A DNA stretch of 64,000 nt, from the NCBI RefSeq assembly GCF_030709675.1, contig NZ_JAUZQD010000006.1:62001-126000 (forward strand), in the 5' to 3' direction. Made by a program: the position numbers and the translations under genes. The notes beneath the pieces are model-generated. The model did no database searches, was not told the DNA's origin, and was given only the letters and a program-made list of their open reading frames with translations. The stretch's first letter is position 1. The number at the start of each line of letters is the position of its first letter. Shown in pieces: positions 55,414 through 63,247 of this stretch. Origin of the DNA: Symbioplanes lichenis. Lineage in GTDB: Bacteria > Actinomycetota > Actinomycetes > Mycobacteriales > Micromonosporaceae.

Positions 55414-56111
55414 CGACGATCGGCATCCTCGGCGCCGGCAAGGTGGGCACGGTGCTGGCGCGGCTGGCCGTCGCCGCCGGGTACGACGTGCTGATCGCGG
55501 GGTCCGGCGACCCGGCGAAGATCGCGCTGATCACGAGCGTGCTCACGCCGGGCGCCGTCGCCGTGACCGCGGCCGAGGCGGCCGCCCGGGCGGACATCGT
55601 CGTGCTGGCGCTTCCGCTTGGCAAATATCGGACAGTTCCCGTCGAGGAGCTGCGCGGCAAGCTCGTCGTCGACGCCATGAACTACTGGTGGGAAGTCGAC
55701 GGAGTGCGCGACGACCTCGGATCGTCCAGCGAGCTGGTGCAGGCCTTCCTGCCGCAGTCACGCGTTGTGAAGGCGTTCAACCACATGGGTTACCACGATC
55801 TCGAGAGCGGCGCGCGGCCGGCGGGAGATCCGGGGCGGCGCGCGATTGCCGTCGCCGGCGACTCGTCGGTTTCCGAGGTGGCGGCATTCGTCGACAAACT
55901 CGGATTCGACCCGGTGATGGCCGGGCCGCTGACCGAGGGCGTACGGATGGAGCCCGGCACGGAGCTCTTCGGGGCCAACACCGACGCGGCGTCCGTACGG
56001 GCGATGCTATCGCGTTTTTCCGCTTCGTCGCCGCCGCTTCCCGCGTCGCCGCCGGAGCCCGCCACTTCGGAGAGTGTTCGTATCGTTACGCAATCCGGTG
56101 ACGCTTGGTGA
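55410..56111 (+). CDS. NADPH-dependent F420 reductase-like dinucleotide-binding protein
   Basis: A 233-residue Rossmann protein: [20 protein letters not shown] is the NAD(P) motif, followed by [34 protein letters not shown] and the conserved [20 protein letters not shown] strand-loop of the F420-dependent NADP oxidoreductase family. Such enzymes shuttle hydride between NADPH and F420. The GTG start overlaps the LLM stop (GTGA). The C-terminal ~25 residues ([20 protein letters not shown]) are a disordered tail. Confidence 0.85.
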   Translation: MTTIGILGAGKVGTVLARLAVAAGYDVLIAGSGDPAKIALITSVLTPGAVAVTAAEAAARADIVVLALPLGKYRTVPVEELRGKLVVDAMNYWWEVDGVRDDLGSSSELVQAFLPQSRVVKAFNHMGYHDLESGARPAGDPGRRAIAVAGDSSVSEVAAFVDKLGFDPVMAGPLTEGVRMEPGTELFGANTDAASVRAMLSRFSASSPPLPASPPEPATSESVRIVTQSGDAW

Positions 56112-56186
56112 CACGCGAAATGTTGCATGTGGATCACGTGGCTTAAGCGACACTTTTTCGCGATGGCCTCCCCTTCCGTGGGCCGG

Positions 56187-56192
56187 TAGGAT
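56187..56192 (+). promoter_or_regulatory. possible -10 box of the kinase gene
   Basis: TAGGAT fits TANNNT and would leave a ~100-nt leader before the GGGGAGG ribosome binding site. No convincing -35. Confidence 0.3.
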
Positions 56193-56294
56193 CAGCTCAC
56201 CCGGTGGCGCCGAGTATCTGTCGACTCCTCGTGACACGCTGCGTGACGACTCTGGGTAACGGGGAGGAACAGCAAAATCGGGGAGGTGCCCGTG

Positions 56295-57941
56295 GTGCGG
56301 ATGCTCGCGGGACGCTACAGGGTCGAAGAGGCCGTGGGACGCGGGGGCAGCGCGGTCGTGCACCGCGGCTGGGACCGCACGCTCAAGCGACGGGTGGCCG
56401 TCAAGGTCTTCTCGTCCTACCGGGCCGACGGTGACGAGCCGTCGGCCGAGGTGCTGCGCGAGGCACGGACGGCGGCGGGGCTCAACCACCCCAACGTCGC
56501 CCGGGTCTACGACTACGGCGAGGCGACCGAGGGCAGCCACCGCGTGCCCTATCTCGTCATGGAGTTCATCGACGGCGACACGCTGGCCGACCGGATCGCC
56601 CGCGAGGGCGCCCTCCCGTGGCCCGAGGCCGCCATGATCTGCGCCGCCACCGCCGCCGCGCTGGCCACTGCCCACGAGCGCGACCTCGTGCACCGCGACA
56701 TCAAGCCCCGCAACGTGATGCTGCCCTCCGGCGGCGGCGTCAAGGTCGTCGACTTCGGCATCGCCGCCGCCGCGGGTCAGAACAGCGTCGACACCCAGGG
56801 CAACCTCTGGGGCACCCCGGTCAGCCTCGCGCCCGAGCAGCTGCGCGGCGAGCCGACCTATCCCGCCGCCGACATCTATGCGCTGGGCCTGGTCCTCTTC
56901 GAGTGCCTGGTCGGCCGCGCCGCCTGGCAGGGCTCCAGCGTGGGCGAGATCCTGGCCCAGCGCCACAACAACCCGGCGCCCCGCCTCCCCCGCATCTCCG
57001 GCCTGCCCCGCGAGATCGTCAAGCTCTACGAGGCGTGCACCGCCGACAAGCCCGAGCAGCGCCCGACCGCCGCCGAGGCCCGCGCCGTCCTGCGCCGCGC
57101 CGCCGGCCTCGTGCCGACCCTGCGCCCGCAGATCTCCCTGCTGCCCGCCGTCCCCCGCGCCGCGGGCACGCTGGTCACCGCGGCGCCCGCCGCCACCACG
57201 GTCGCGGCGCCCGAGACCCCGGCCGCCCCGTCGCGCCCGGCCGGCCTGCTGCCCAAGTACGTCCTTTCCCGCTCGCGCCCGCCGGGCTCGCGCCCCCAGC
57301 AGCAGCGCTCCCGCCGCCGCGCCGCCGCCGTCGCCTCCATGGCCGTGGCCACCGCGGTCGTCAGCGTCCTCGGCCTCCAGCTGGCCAACGGCACCGCCAA
57401 CCCGGGCGGCCGCACAGCCGAAGCCGCCGTCGACGGCGCCGCGATCGCCCCCACCCCCCAGCCGATCGACACCCCACCCCTCGGCTCCGCCTCACCCCGC
57501 GCCACCACCCCCACCCCGACCGCCACCACGACCGCCCCGGTCTACGCGGTCCCGGTCGACCGCACCACGCGCGACCACGACTCGGACAACGACGACGACT
57601 ACGACCCCACCAAGCCGCCGAAGTCCTCCAAGCCCACCACCAAGCCCACCGACGACCCCACCGACCCGTCGGAAAGCACACCCCCCACCTCCCCGGACCC
57701 GTCCACCCCCACGGACGACGACCCGACGGACGACCCCACCACCGACCCGACGGACCCGGACGAGCCCCACGACCCGGAAAGCACCCCCACCCCCGACGAC
57801 CCCACCGACGACCCCACCACCGACCCCGAAACCACCCCCACCGGCGACCACACCACCCCACCCACCGGCGACGGCGGCGTCAGCGGCAACAGCACCGGCA
57901 GCAGCACCGGCACCGGCACTGGCACTTCGACCGAGTCGTAG
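56295..57941 (+). CDS. transmembrane Ser/Thr protein kinase (Pkn type) with acidic extracellular tail
   Basis: A 548-residue Hanks-type kinase. The cytoplasmic kinase domain has GRGGSAVVHRG, Lys37 in VAVKVF, Asp135 in VHRDIKPRNVM, Asp153 in VVDFGIA, and APEQL, so it looks active. A juxtamembrane part (~275-345) leads to one membrane helix (AAAVASMAVATAVVSVLGLQ). The outer tail (~390-548) is not PASTA but a low-complexity Asp/Pro/Thr stretch (DDPTDDPTTDP-like) ending in Gly/Thr/Ser repeats. The start is GTG 56295, 8 nt after GGGGAGG (GTG 56286 or 56292, or ATG 56301, are alternatives). The tail could sense or span the cell wall. Confidence 0.92.
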   Translation: MRMLAGRYRVEEAVGRGGSAVVHRGWDRTLKRRVAVKVFSSYRADGDEPSAEVLREARTAAGLNHPNVARVYDYGEATEGSHRVPYLVMEFIDGDTLADRIAREGALPWPEAAMICAATAAALATAHERDLVHRDIKPRNVMLPSGGGVKVVDFGIAAAAGQNSVDTQGNLWGTPVSLAPEQLRGEPTYPAADIYALGLVLFECLVGRAAWQGSSVGEILAQRHNNPAPRLPRISGLPREIVKLYEACTADKPEQRPTAAEARAVLRRAAGLVPTLRPQISLLPAVPRAAGTLVTAAPAATTVAAPETPAAPSRPAGLLPKYVLSRSRPPGSRPQQQRSRRRAAAVASMAVATAVVSVLGLQLANGTANPGGRTAEAAVDGAAIAPTPQPIDTPPLGSASPRATTPTPTATTTAPVYAVPVDRTTRDHDSDNDDDYDPTKPPKSSKPTTKPTDDPTDPSESTPPTSPDPSTPTDDDPTDDPTTDPTDPDEPHDPESTPTPDDPTDDPTTDPETTPTGDHTTPPTGDGGVSGNSTGSSTGTGTGTSTES

Positions 57942-58139
57942 CCCCCGCCCACGCCCGGCGACAGTGGCGCCGTGGCCGGCAGCGCTGGGCTGGGTTGGGC
58001 CGCGCTGGGCAGGGCTGGGCTGACCCAACGCGCGGCGCCCGCGTGTGGTGGCGTGCGGGTATTGCAGCGCCCATGAGGTGGCACCCGCGTCCAGTGGGCG
58101 CGCCAGTGTGGCAACGCCCGCACGCGGTCGCGCCCCGCA

Positions 58140-58295
58140 CGCGGTGATGCGCGAACGTGGTGGCACCCCGCACGTAGCGGCGCGCGAACGTGGTGGCACC
58201 CCGCACGTAGCAGCGCGCGAACGTGGTGACGCCCCGCACGTAGCGGCGCGCGAACGTGGTGGCGCCCCGCACGTGGCGGTGCGGGCGTGTGGTGG
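58140..58295. repeat. 33-bp tandem repeat (minisatellite)
   Basis: Units marked by GCGAACGTGGTG start at 58151, 58184, 58217 and 58250, period 33 bp, each with a CCCCGCACGTAGC block. More degenerate copies extend on both sides (~57990-58390). Confidence 0.85.
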
Positions 58296-58523
58296 TGCTC
58301 ATTTGTCGCGGTGCCCGCATGGTGCACAGCGGCCTGACGTGACAGCGCCCGCACAGTGCACCGTGTGGGAGACGCCCGCGCCGGACCAATACCGCATGGG
58401 CACACCATCAAGGGCGCCTACGCCGCGCCACCACACGGTTGGTAGCAACCATCAGATTCGAGAGCGTTCCTAGAGGCGGTCGCCTCACGAGGCGAAGTCC
58501 CCCCGAATCAGAGAGCCCCTCCG

Positions 58524-58683
58524 ACCCCAGCCATCCCGTCCGCCGTCGACCCACCCGAAGGGGTGCAGGCCGGCGCCGGGGCCGCCACTGACCGCAAAGC
58601 GCAACCAATCGGCCCAAGCCTGGCGGCCCCGGCGCCGGTCTGCAAGGCTCCCCTGGGTCGACGGTGGCCGGGATGACTGGGGT
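58524..58683. repeat. 160-bp long inverted repeat element
   Basis: GGCGCCGGGGCCGCCA (58572-58587) is perfectly complementary to TGGCGGCCCCGGCGCC (58621-58636). Outward, the arms continue imperfectly through CCGTCGACCCA / TGGGTCGACGG to ACCCCAG / CTGGGGT at the ends. The 33-nt centre is unpaired. No open reading frame spans it sensibly. Confidence 0.75.
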
Positions 58684-58729
58684 AAACCCCATCCCCGAAG
58701 CCAGAGCCCCCCGCCGGAGGCAAACTCCC

Positions 58730-58793
58730 CCGACCAAAGCCTTCGCCAGAGTCACGCTCAGCCGACCAAAGCCCCCGCCAGAAACACACTCTG
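58730..58793. repeat. two 32-bp direct repeats
   Basis: Copies 58730-58761 and 58762-58793 both begin CCGACCAAAGC and share most later bases; a more decayed copy may precede them from ~58698. Confidence 0.65.
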
Positions 58794-58819
58794 CCGACGC
58801 AGCGCCGACGGACTTCGAC

Positions 58820-59362
58820 TCAGCCCCGACCGGCTCGCCACTCGGCCGCCAGCAACCCGTACCGAACAGCATCAAGAAACCGGCCATTCACCCAGGCCGC
58901 CTCCCGCCGCACCCCCTCCTCGGCGAACCCGGCCGCCCGAGCCGTCCCCCGCATCGCGTCATTGTCCGCAAGCGTCTCGATCTCGATCCGATGCAGCCCG
59001 CGCACATCGAACCCGTACCAGCACAGCACCGCCACGACATCCGCCCCGAACCCCCGCCCCCGCGCACCCGGCCGCAGACTGATGCCCAGACCGGCGTTCC
59101 GGCTGAGCAGATCAATGCGATGCAGCCCGCACTGGCCGAGAAGCTCCCCACTCCCCAGCTCCACCACGGAAAACCGCGCCCGGCTCACATCATCTTCCGG
59201 CGCCAGCCCGCACGGATCGGCATCACTCCCCGCCGTCATCGGCATCCACGCCCGGCTCGTCCCGCGCGCGAACGTCAGCACGTCACCGTGCAGCTCCTCG
59301 TGCAGCACCGGCACGTCCGCCGCTTCCCGGGCCCGCAGCCCCACTTTCTCACCACGCAGCAT
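58820..59362 (-). CDS. GNAT acetyltransferase, RimJ/RimL-like
   Basis: A 180-residue Gcn5-related N-acetyltransferase. Visible: MLRGEKVGLRAREAADVPVL at the start, LLGQCGLHRIDLLSRNAGLG, the acetyl-CoA pyrophosphate loop SLRPGARGRGFGADV, HRIEIETLADNDAMRGTARA and AGFAEEGVRREAAWVNGRFL. The pattern is that of RimJ/RimL and of spermidine/antibiotic acetyltransferases that modify protein N-termini or small amines; target unknown. ATG 59362 is chosen because the domain begins there; upstream sequence is a non-coding tandem repeat. TAGAAA lies 7 nt upstream, possibly a leaderless -10. Confidence 0.85.
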   Translation of the reverse strand: MLRGEKVGLRAREAADVPVLHEELHGDVLTFARGTSRAWMPMTAGSDADPCGLAPEDDVSRARFSVVELGSGELLGQCGLHRIDLLSRNAGLGISLRPGARGRGFGADVVAVLCWYGFDVRGLHRIEIETLADNDAMRGTARAAGFAEEGVRREAAWVNGRFLDAVRYGLLAAEWRAGRG

Positions 59363-59473
59363 GCGCCGCTTTCTATCGCCCGCGCACCCCGCCCAGCAAT
59401 CGAATTCCCCCGAGCTCCGCCCACCGGATCCCCCGCACCGCCCGCCGGATCCTCCCTGGCCGCCACCGAAAAG

Positions 59474-59585
59474 GCACCCAGACGAAGGCGCGCAAACCAA
59501 GGCGTGCAAACCAAGGCGTGCAAACCAAAGCGTGCAAACCAAAGCGCGCAAGCCAAAACGCGCAAGCCAAAACGCCCAGACCAAG
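59474..59585. repeat. eight 14-bp tandem repeats between divergent genes
   Basis: Units start at 59474, 59488, 59502, 59516, 59530, 59544, 59558 and 59572; consensus GCGYGCAARCCAAR. The period is not a multiple of three, and the A-rich blocks stand out from the GC-rich surroundings. The array lies between the GNAT and lacI start codons. Confidence 0.9.
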
Positions 59586-59680
59586 GCCGAAGAGCTGAAG
59601 CGAGCGGCCGGCGCCAGGAGACCGCATACACCGCGGATTCCTTTACCGGCAGCCGTCGCCGGGCGCCCGCCGACGCTGAG

Positions 59681-59693
59681 TACCCTGATCAGC
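59681..59693 (+). promoter_or_regulatory. leaderless -10 box of the second lacI gene
   Basis: TACCCT (59681-59686) lies 7 nt before GTG 59694, with no ribosome binding site. This fixes the start. Confidence 0.6.
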
Positions 59694-60707
59694 GTGAACA
59701 GCCGGCCGGTGAAACGTGCGCCCGTCCTGGCCGACGTGGCCCGGGCGGCGGGCGTCTCCGTGCCCACCGTCTCTCGGGTGCTCAGCGGGTCGACGCCGGT
59801 CAGCGCGGACAAGGTGCGCCTGGTCATGCAGGCCATCCAGGACCTGGGCTATCACCCCAACGCCGCCGCGCGGGCGCTGGTCACCGGGCAGCGGTCGATC
59901 ATCAGTGTGCTGACGGGCGACACGACCCGCTACGGGTACGCGACCACGATCCAAGGTATCGAGGAAGCCGCCCGGGCCGCCGGGCTCGTCGTGGCGATCA
60001 CTGTCATCGACCGGCCGGACGAGCAGTCCGTACGGGCGGCGGTGGATCTTGCTCTGACGCAGCCGCTCGCGGGGGCCATCGTCCTGGAGTTCGACATTCA
60101 GGGCAGCCGGGCCCTGGCCGCCTTGCCGGACACCCTCGCCCTCGCGGCGGTCTCGTCGTCGAGCAGTGCCCGCAACGTGCCCCGGGCGCTCTTCGACGAT
60201 CACGCGGGCGGGCGCAAAGCGACGGACTACCTGCTGTCGCTGGGCCACCGCACTGTCCACCACGTCGCCGTGCCGGGCTCGGGGCGCCCGAGCGGCCGCA
60301 TGCTCGGCTGGCGCGAAGCCCTCCGCGACGCCGGCGCCAAGGTGCCCAAGCCGCTCGAGACCGACTGGTCCGCCCGTTCCGGCTACGAGGCCGGCGTCAA
60401 GCTCGCCCAGCGCGCCGAGGTGACGGCGGTGCTGTGCGGCAACGACGAGGTGGCCTTCGGCGTGATCAAGGGCTTGCAGTCCCAGGGCCGCCGGGTGCCC
60501 GAGGACGTCAGCGTCGTCGGCTTCGACGATCATCCGCTCGCCCAGCTGTGGACGCCCGCCCTGACCACGATGGGCCAGGACTTCGCCGCCCTCGGCCGCA
60601 CGGCGGTCGGCTTCCTGTTGGGCCGCCTCACCGGCGAACCCTACGAAGCCCCGCGAGCCGACCTCCACCTCGTGGTCCGGGAGAGCACCGCCGCCCCGCA
60701 CGCCTGA
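59694..60707 (+). CDS. LacI-family regulator adjoining the alpha-galactosidase locus
   Basis: A 337-residue repressor: HTH VLADVARAAGVSVPTVSRVL, hinge helix DKVRLVMQAIQDLGYHPNAA, then the sugar-binding domain (RSIISVLTGDTTRYGYATTI, DHAGGRKATDYLLSLGHRTV, VSVVGFDDHPLAQLWTPALT). GTG 59694 follows a leaderless -10. It is co-directional with the GH36 gene 462 bp downstream, whose upstream region holds two AACGTT-centred operator candidates. Ligand probably a galactoside; that link is from context. Confidence 0.93.
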   Translation: MNSRPVKRAPVLADVARAAGVSVPTVSRVLSGSTPVSADKVRLVMQAIQDLGYHPNAAARALVTGQRSIISVLTGDTTRYGYATTIQGIEEAARAAGLVVAITVIDRPDEQSVRAAVDLALTQPLAGAIVLEFDIQGSRALAALPDTLALAAVSSSSSARNVPRALFDDHAGGRKATDYLLSLGHRTVHHVAVPGSGRPSGRMLGWREALRDAGAKVPKPLETDWSARSGYEAGVKLAQRAEVTAVLCGNDEVAFGVIKGLQSQGRRVPEDVSVVGFDDHPLAQLWTPALTTMGQDFAALGRTAVGFLLGRLTGEPYEAPRADLHLVVRESTAAPHA

Positions 60708-60900
60708 AACCCGCGCGCAAGAGGCCGGACCGACGCGCCAGACCCAACCGCGATCTGGGCCCTGGCGACAGCGCGCCGCGCGCCATGGGAGTGCGCCGCG
60801 CGCCATGAGGAGGGGCGCTATTCAGCGCGCCCAGCCCAGTCGGCGATGGTGCGCGGCGACGGCGGCGCGGCGATAACGGCGGCGCGAGGGCGGTGGCGAC

Positions 60901-60956
60901 GCGGTGACGGCCGCGCGGTGACGGCCGCGCGGTGACGGCCGCGCGGTGACGGCGGC
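60901..60956. repeat. four 14-bp GC-rich tandem repeats
   Basis: GCGGTGACGGCCGC repeats at 60901, 60915, 60929 and 60943 (last copy diverging at its end). Non-coding. Confidence 0.85.
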
Positions 60957-61060
60957 GGCGTTGCGGGGCGAGACGAGGAATCACGCGACCCACGTCACGG
61001 CTTGCGAGACCGAAGCCACACCACCGGCGCGACGCAGTCACACCACGCCACCCCGAGCCC

Positions 61061-61129
61061 GTGATGAAAACGTTATCACGCGACTTCGCGAAAAACTCTT
61101 GTAACAAACCCTGATAAACGTTTTCATGG
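61061..61129. promoter_or_regulatory. two LacI-type operators flanking the GH36 promoter
   Basis: GTGATGAAAACGTTATCAC (61061-61079) and CTGATAAACGTTTTCATGG (61111-61129) are inverted copies of one site (TGATAAACGTTTTCAT), with CG centres 48 bp apart. The A/T-rich block between them is a likely promoter. They lie 41 bp and more upstream of the GH36 ATG. Confidence 0.75.
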
Positions 61130-61169
61130 CCCCAAGCCCCGCTGAGCTGGGATCGAGCGAAGGGAAGCC

Positions 61170-63245
61170 ATGACAGGCACGTTAATCGAGTGGGCCGCGG
61201 GAGAGATCCGGCTCACCGTGGACATCCCGGCCGACGCCCCCGCGCGCCTCGCCGGTCTGAGCACCACCACCGGCGACCACCAGGTCACCGATCGGCTGCA
61301 GCCGCTGGTCGAGCTGCTCGTCCTGGGCGAGGGCCACTCGCTCACCAACACCCGCTTCTCCAACACGCTGGCCGGCAACCGGTTGCGCTACGCCGACCAC
61401 ACGGCCACGGACACCGAGCTGCGCATCCGGCAGAGCGACCCGGTCACCGGCCTCGAAGTGACCACCGTCTTCCAGGCCGAGCCCGGCGTCCCGGCCACCA
61501 GGACGTGGACGGAGGTCGTCAACCGCGGCGCCGTCCCGAAGGTGATCCAGATGGTGTCGTCGTTCGCGGCCTCCCCGCCGGGCGACCGCGACGTCAACCT
61601 CATGCGGGCCCGCTCCGACTGGTGCGCCGAGGGCCGCTGGGCCACCATCCCGCTGCGCGGCCCCGACGGGCTGGCGGACATCAACAGTGACCTGCACTTC
61701 CACGACGGCCGCGGGCAGCACGTGACCAGTGCGCGCAGCACGTGGTCGTCGGCCGAGTTCGTACCCGTCGGGATTCTGCACGACACGGCCACCGACGTCG
61801 CCTGGGCGTGGCAGATCGAGCACAACGGCGGCTGGCGCTGGGAGGTCGACGGGCGGCGTGACCACGACAACGCGTACGGGCTGATCGTCACCGGCCCGAA
61901 CGACAGCGACCACCAGTGGGCCGTCAAGCTGGCCGGGAACGAGCAGTTCGTGTCCGTACCCGTCTCAGTTGCCGTGTCGGACGACGGCTGGCAGGGCGCG
62001 CTGGCCGGCCTGACCCGGCAGCGGCGCGCGTCGCGGCGGCCGCACCCGGCGGACGACGGCCTGCCGTTGATCTTCAACGACTACATGAACACGCTGATGG
62101 GCGAGCCGACCACCGAGCTGCTGCTGCCGCTGATCGACGCGGCCGCCGCGGCGGGGGCGGAGTACTTCTGCATCGACGCCGGCTGGTACAGCGACGAGTA
62201 CTGGTGGGACAGCGTCGGCGAGTGGGAACCGGCCACGGGGCGGTTCCCGGACGGCGGGCTCAAGGCGGTGCTCGACTACATCCGTGGCCAGGGCCTGCGA
62301 CCCGGGCTGTGGCTGGAGCCTGAGGTCGTCGGCGTCCGCAGCCCGATCGCGGACAAGCTGCCGGTCGAGGCGTTCATGAGCCGGCACGGCGAGCGGGTGG
62401 TCGAGCACTCGCGCTACCTGCTCGACCTGCGGCACCCGGCCGCCCGCGCACACCTCGACGAGGTCGTGGACCGACTGATCAACGACTACGGTGCGCGATA
62501 TTTCAAGCTGGACTACAACGTGACGCCCGGGCCGGGCACCGACCGGGACGCGTTGCAGCCGGGCACCGGCCTCCTCGAGCACAACCGAGCCCACCTGGCG
62601 TGGCTCGACGGCGTTCTCGACCGCCACCCCGAGGTGATCTTCGAGAACTGCTCCTCCGGCGCCATGCGCTCCGACTACGCTCTGTTGTCGCGGCTCGATC
62701 TGCAGTCCACCTCGGACCAGCAGGACTTCCGCCTGTACGCGGCCATCGCGGCCGCCGCGCCCGCGACGATGCTGCCGGAGCAGGCCGGCAACTGGGCGTA
62801 CCCGGAGGCCGGGCAGACCGACGAGGAGATCGCCTTCACCATGGTGAACGGCCTGGCCGGGCGGCTCTATCTGTCGGGCTACCTCAACCGGATGGGCGAG
62901 CGGGAGCTGGCCCTGATCCGCGAGGCCGTCGAGGCCCACAAGCGCATCCGGGCCGACGTCAAGCGGGCCGAGCCGTTCTGGCCGGTGGGGCTGCCGGCGT
63001 GGGACGACGACCTGATCGTTCTCGGACTGCGGGCCCCCGATGCCACGTACTTGGCGGTGTGGTGGCGGGGTGCGGAAAGCACCCAGGTCTCGCTCGACGT
63101 CGCCGGAGACGCGCAGGTCGTGTATCCCGCTCACCTCACCGACTGGCAGCCCCGGACGACCGGCGGACACCTCGAACTCACGACCACCCCCGGACCGGCC
63201 GCGCGCCTGTTCCGCCTCGACCCCACCCCCCGACAGGAGAGCTGA
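61170..63245 (+). CDS. GH36 alpha-galactosidase
   Basis: A 691-residue intracellular alpha-galactosidase of glycoside hydrolase family 36/clan D. An N-terminal beta-supersandwich (EIRLTVDIPADAPARLAGLS, RTWTEVVNRGAVPKVIQMVS) is followed by the TIM barrel with YFCIDAGWYSDEYWWDSVGE, GLRPGLWLEPEVVG, nucleophile Asp448 in ARYFKLDYNVTPG, FENCSSGAMRSDYALLSRLD and acid/base Asp516 in LQSTSDQQDF. No signal peptide, so it acts on imported alpha-galactosides (melibiose, raffinose family). ATG 61170 follows GAAGGGAAGCC. The sugar-binding lipoprotein gene begins 2 nt after the stop, with which it forms an operon. Confidence 0.95.
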   Translation: MTGTLIEWAAGEIRLTVDIPADAPARLAGLSTTTGDHQVTDRLQPLVELLVLGEGHSLTNTRFSNTLAGNRLRYADHTATDTELRIRQSDPVTGLEVTTVFQAEPGVPATRTWTEVVNRGAVPKVIQMVSSFAASPPGDRDVNLMRARSDWCAEGRWATIPLRGPDGLADINSDLHFHDGRGQHVTSARSTWSSAEFVPVGILHDTATDVAWAWQIEHNGGWRWEVDGRRDHDNAYGLIVTGPNDSDHQWAVKLAGNEQFVSVPVSVAVSDDGWQGALAGLTRQRRASRRPHPADDGLPLIFNDYMNTLMGEPTTELLLPLIDAAAAAGAEYFCIDAGWYSDEYWWDSVGEWEPATGRFPDGGLKAVLDYIRGQGLRPGLWLEPEVVGVRSPIADKLPVEAFMSRHGERVVEHSRYLLDLRHPAARAHLDEVVDRLINDYGARYFKLDYNVTPGPGTDRDALQPGTGLLEHNRAHLAWLDGVLDRHPEVIFENCSSGAMRSDYALLSRLDLQSTSDQQDFRLYAAIAAAAPATMLPEQAGNWAYPEAGQTDEEIAFTMVNGLAGRLYLSGYLNRMGERELALIREAVEAHKRIRADVKRAEPFWPVGLPAWDDDLIVLGLRAPDATYLAVWWRGAESTQVSLDVAGDAQVVYPAHLTDWQPRTTGGHLELTTTPGPAARLFRLDPTPRQES

Positions 63246-63247
63246 TC

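Larger units (their letters stand above)
57942..58819. other. 878-bp repeat-rich intergenic region
   Basis: Between the kinase and the GNAT gene I see no convincing gene. The stretch holds, in order, a run of six GGG tracts (57982-58022), a degenerate-to-clean 33-bp minisatellite (~57990-58390), a long imperfect inverted repeat (58524-58683) and 32-bp direct repeats (58730-58793). Frames across it are artefacts of the repeats. Confidence 0.7.
59363..59693. other. divergent intergenic region with 14-bp repeat array
   Basis: This 331-bp gap between the divergent GNAT and lacI genes holds an eight-copy 14-bp array (59474-59585) and the TACCCT promoter box of lacI; I see nothing else in it. Confidence 0.65.
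60708..61169. other. 462-bp intergenic region with repeats and LacI operators
   Basis: It contains a 15-bp direct repeat (GCGCCGCGCGCCATG at 60773 and 60793), a four-copy 14-bp GC array (60901-60956) and, near the GH36 start, two operator-like palindromes in an A/T-richer block. No gene is seen. Confidence 0.65.

Noticed and set aside
58045..58473. A 142-codon frame with 11-residue repeats (ERGGTPHVAAR)
   Set aside because: It is the 33-bp minisatellite read in one frame; the opposite strand is equally open, there is no ribosome binding site, and flanking copies are degenerate.
59474..59585. CRISPR-like array
   Set aside because: The 14-bp units are contiguous with no spacers, and there are no cas genes. 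The same holds for the 32-bp and 33-bp arrays.
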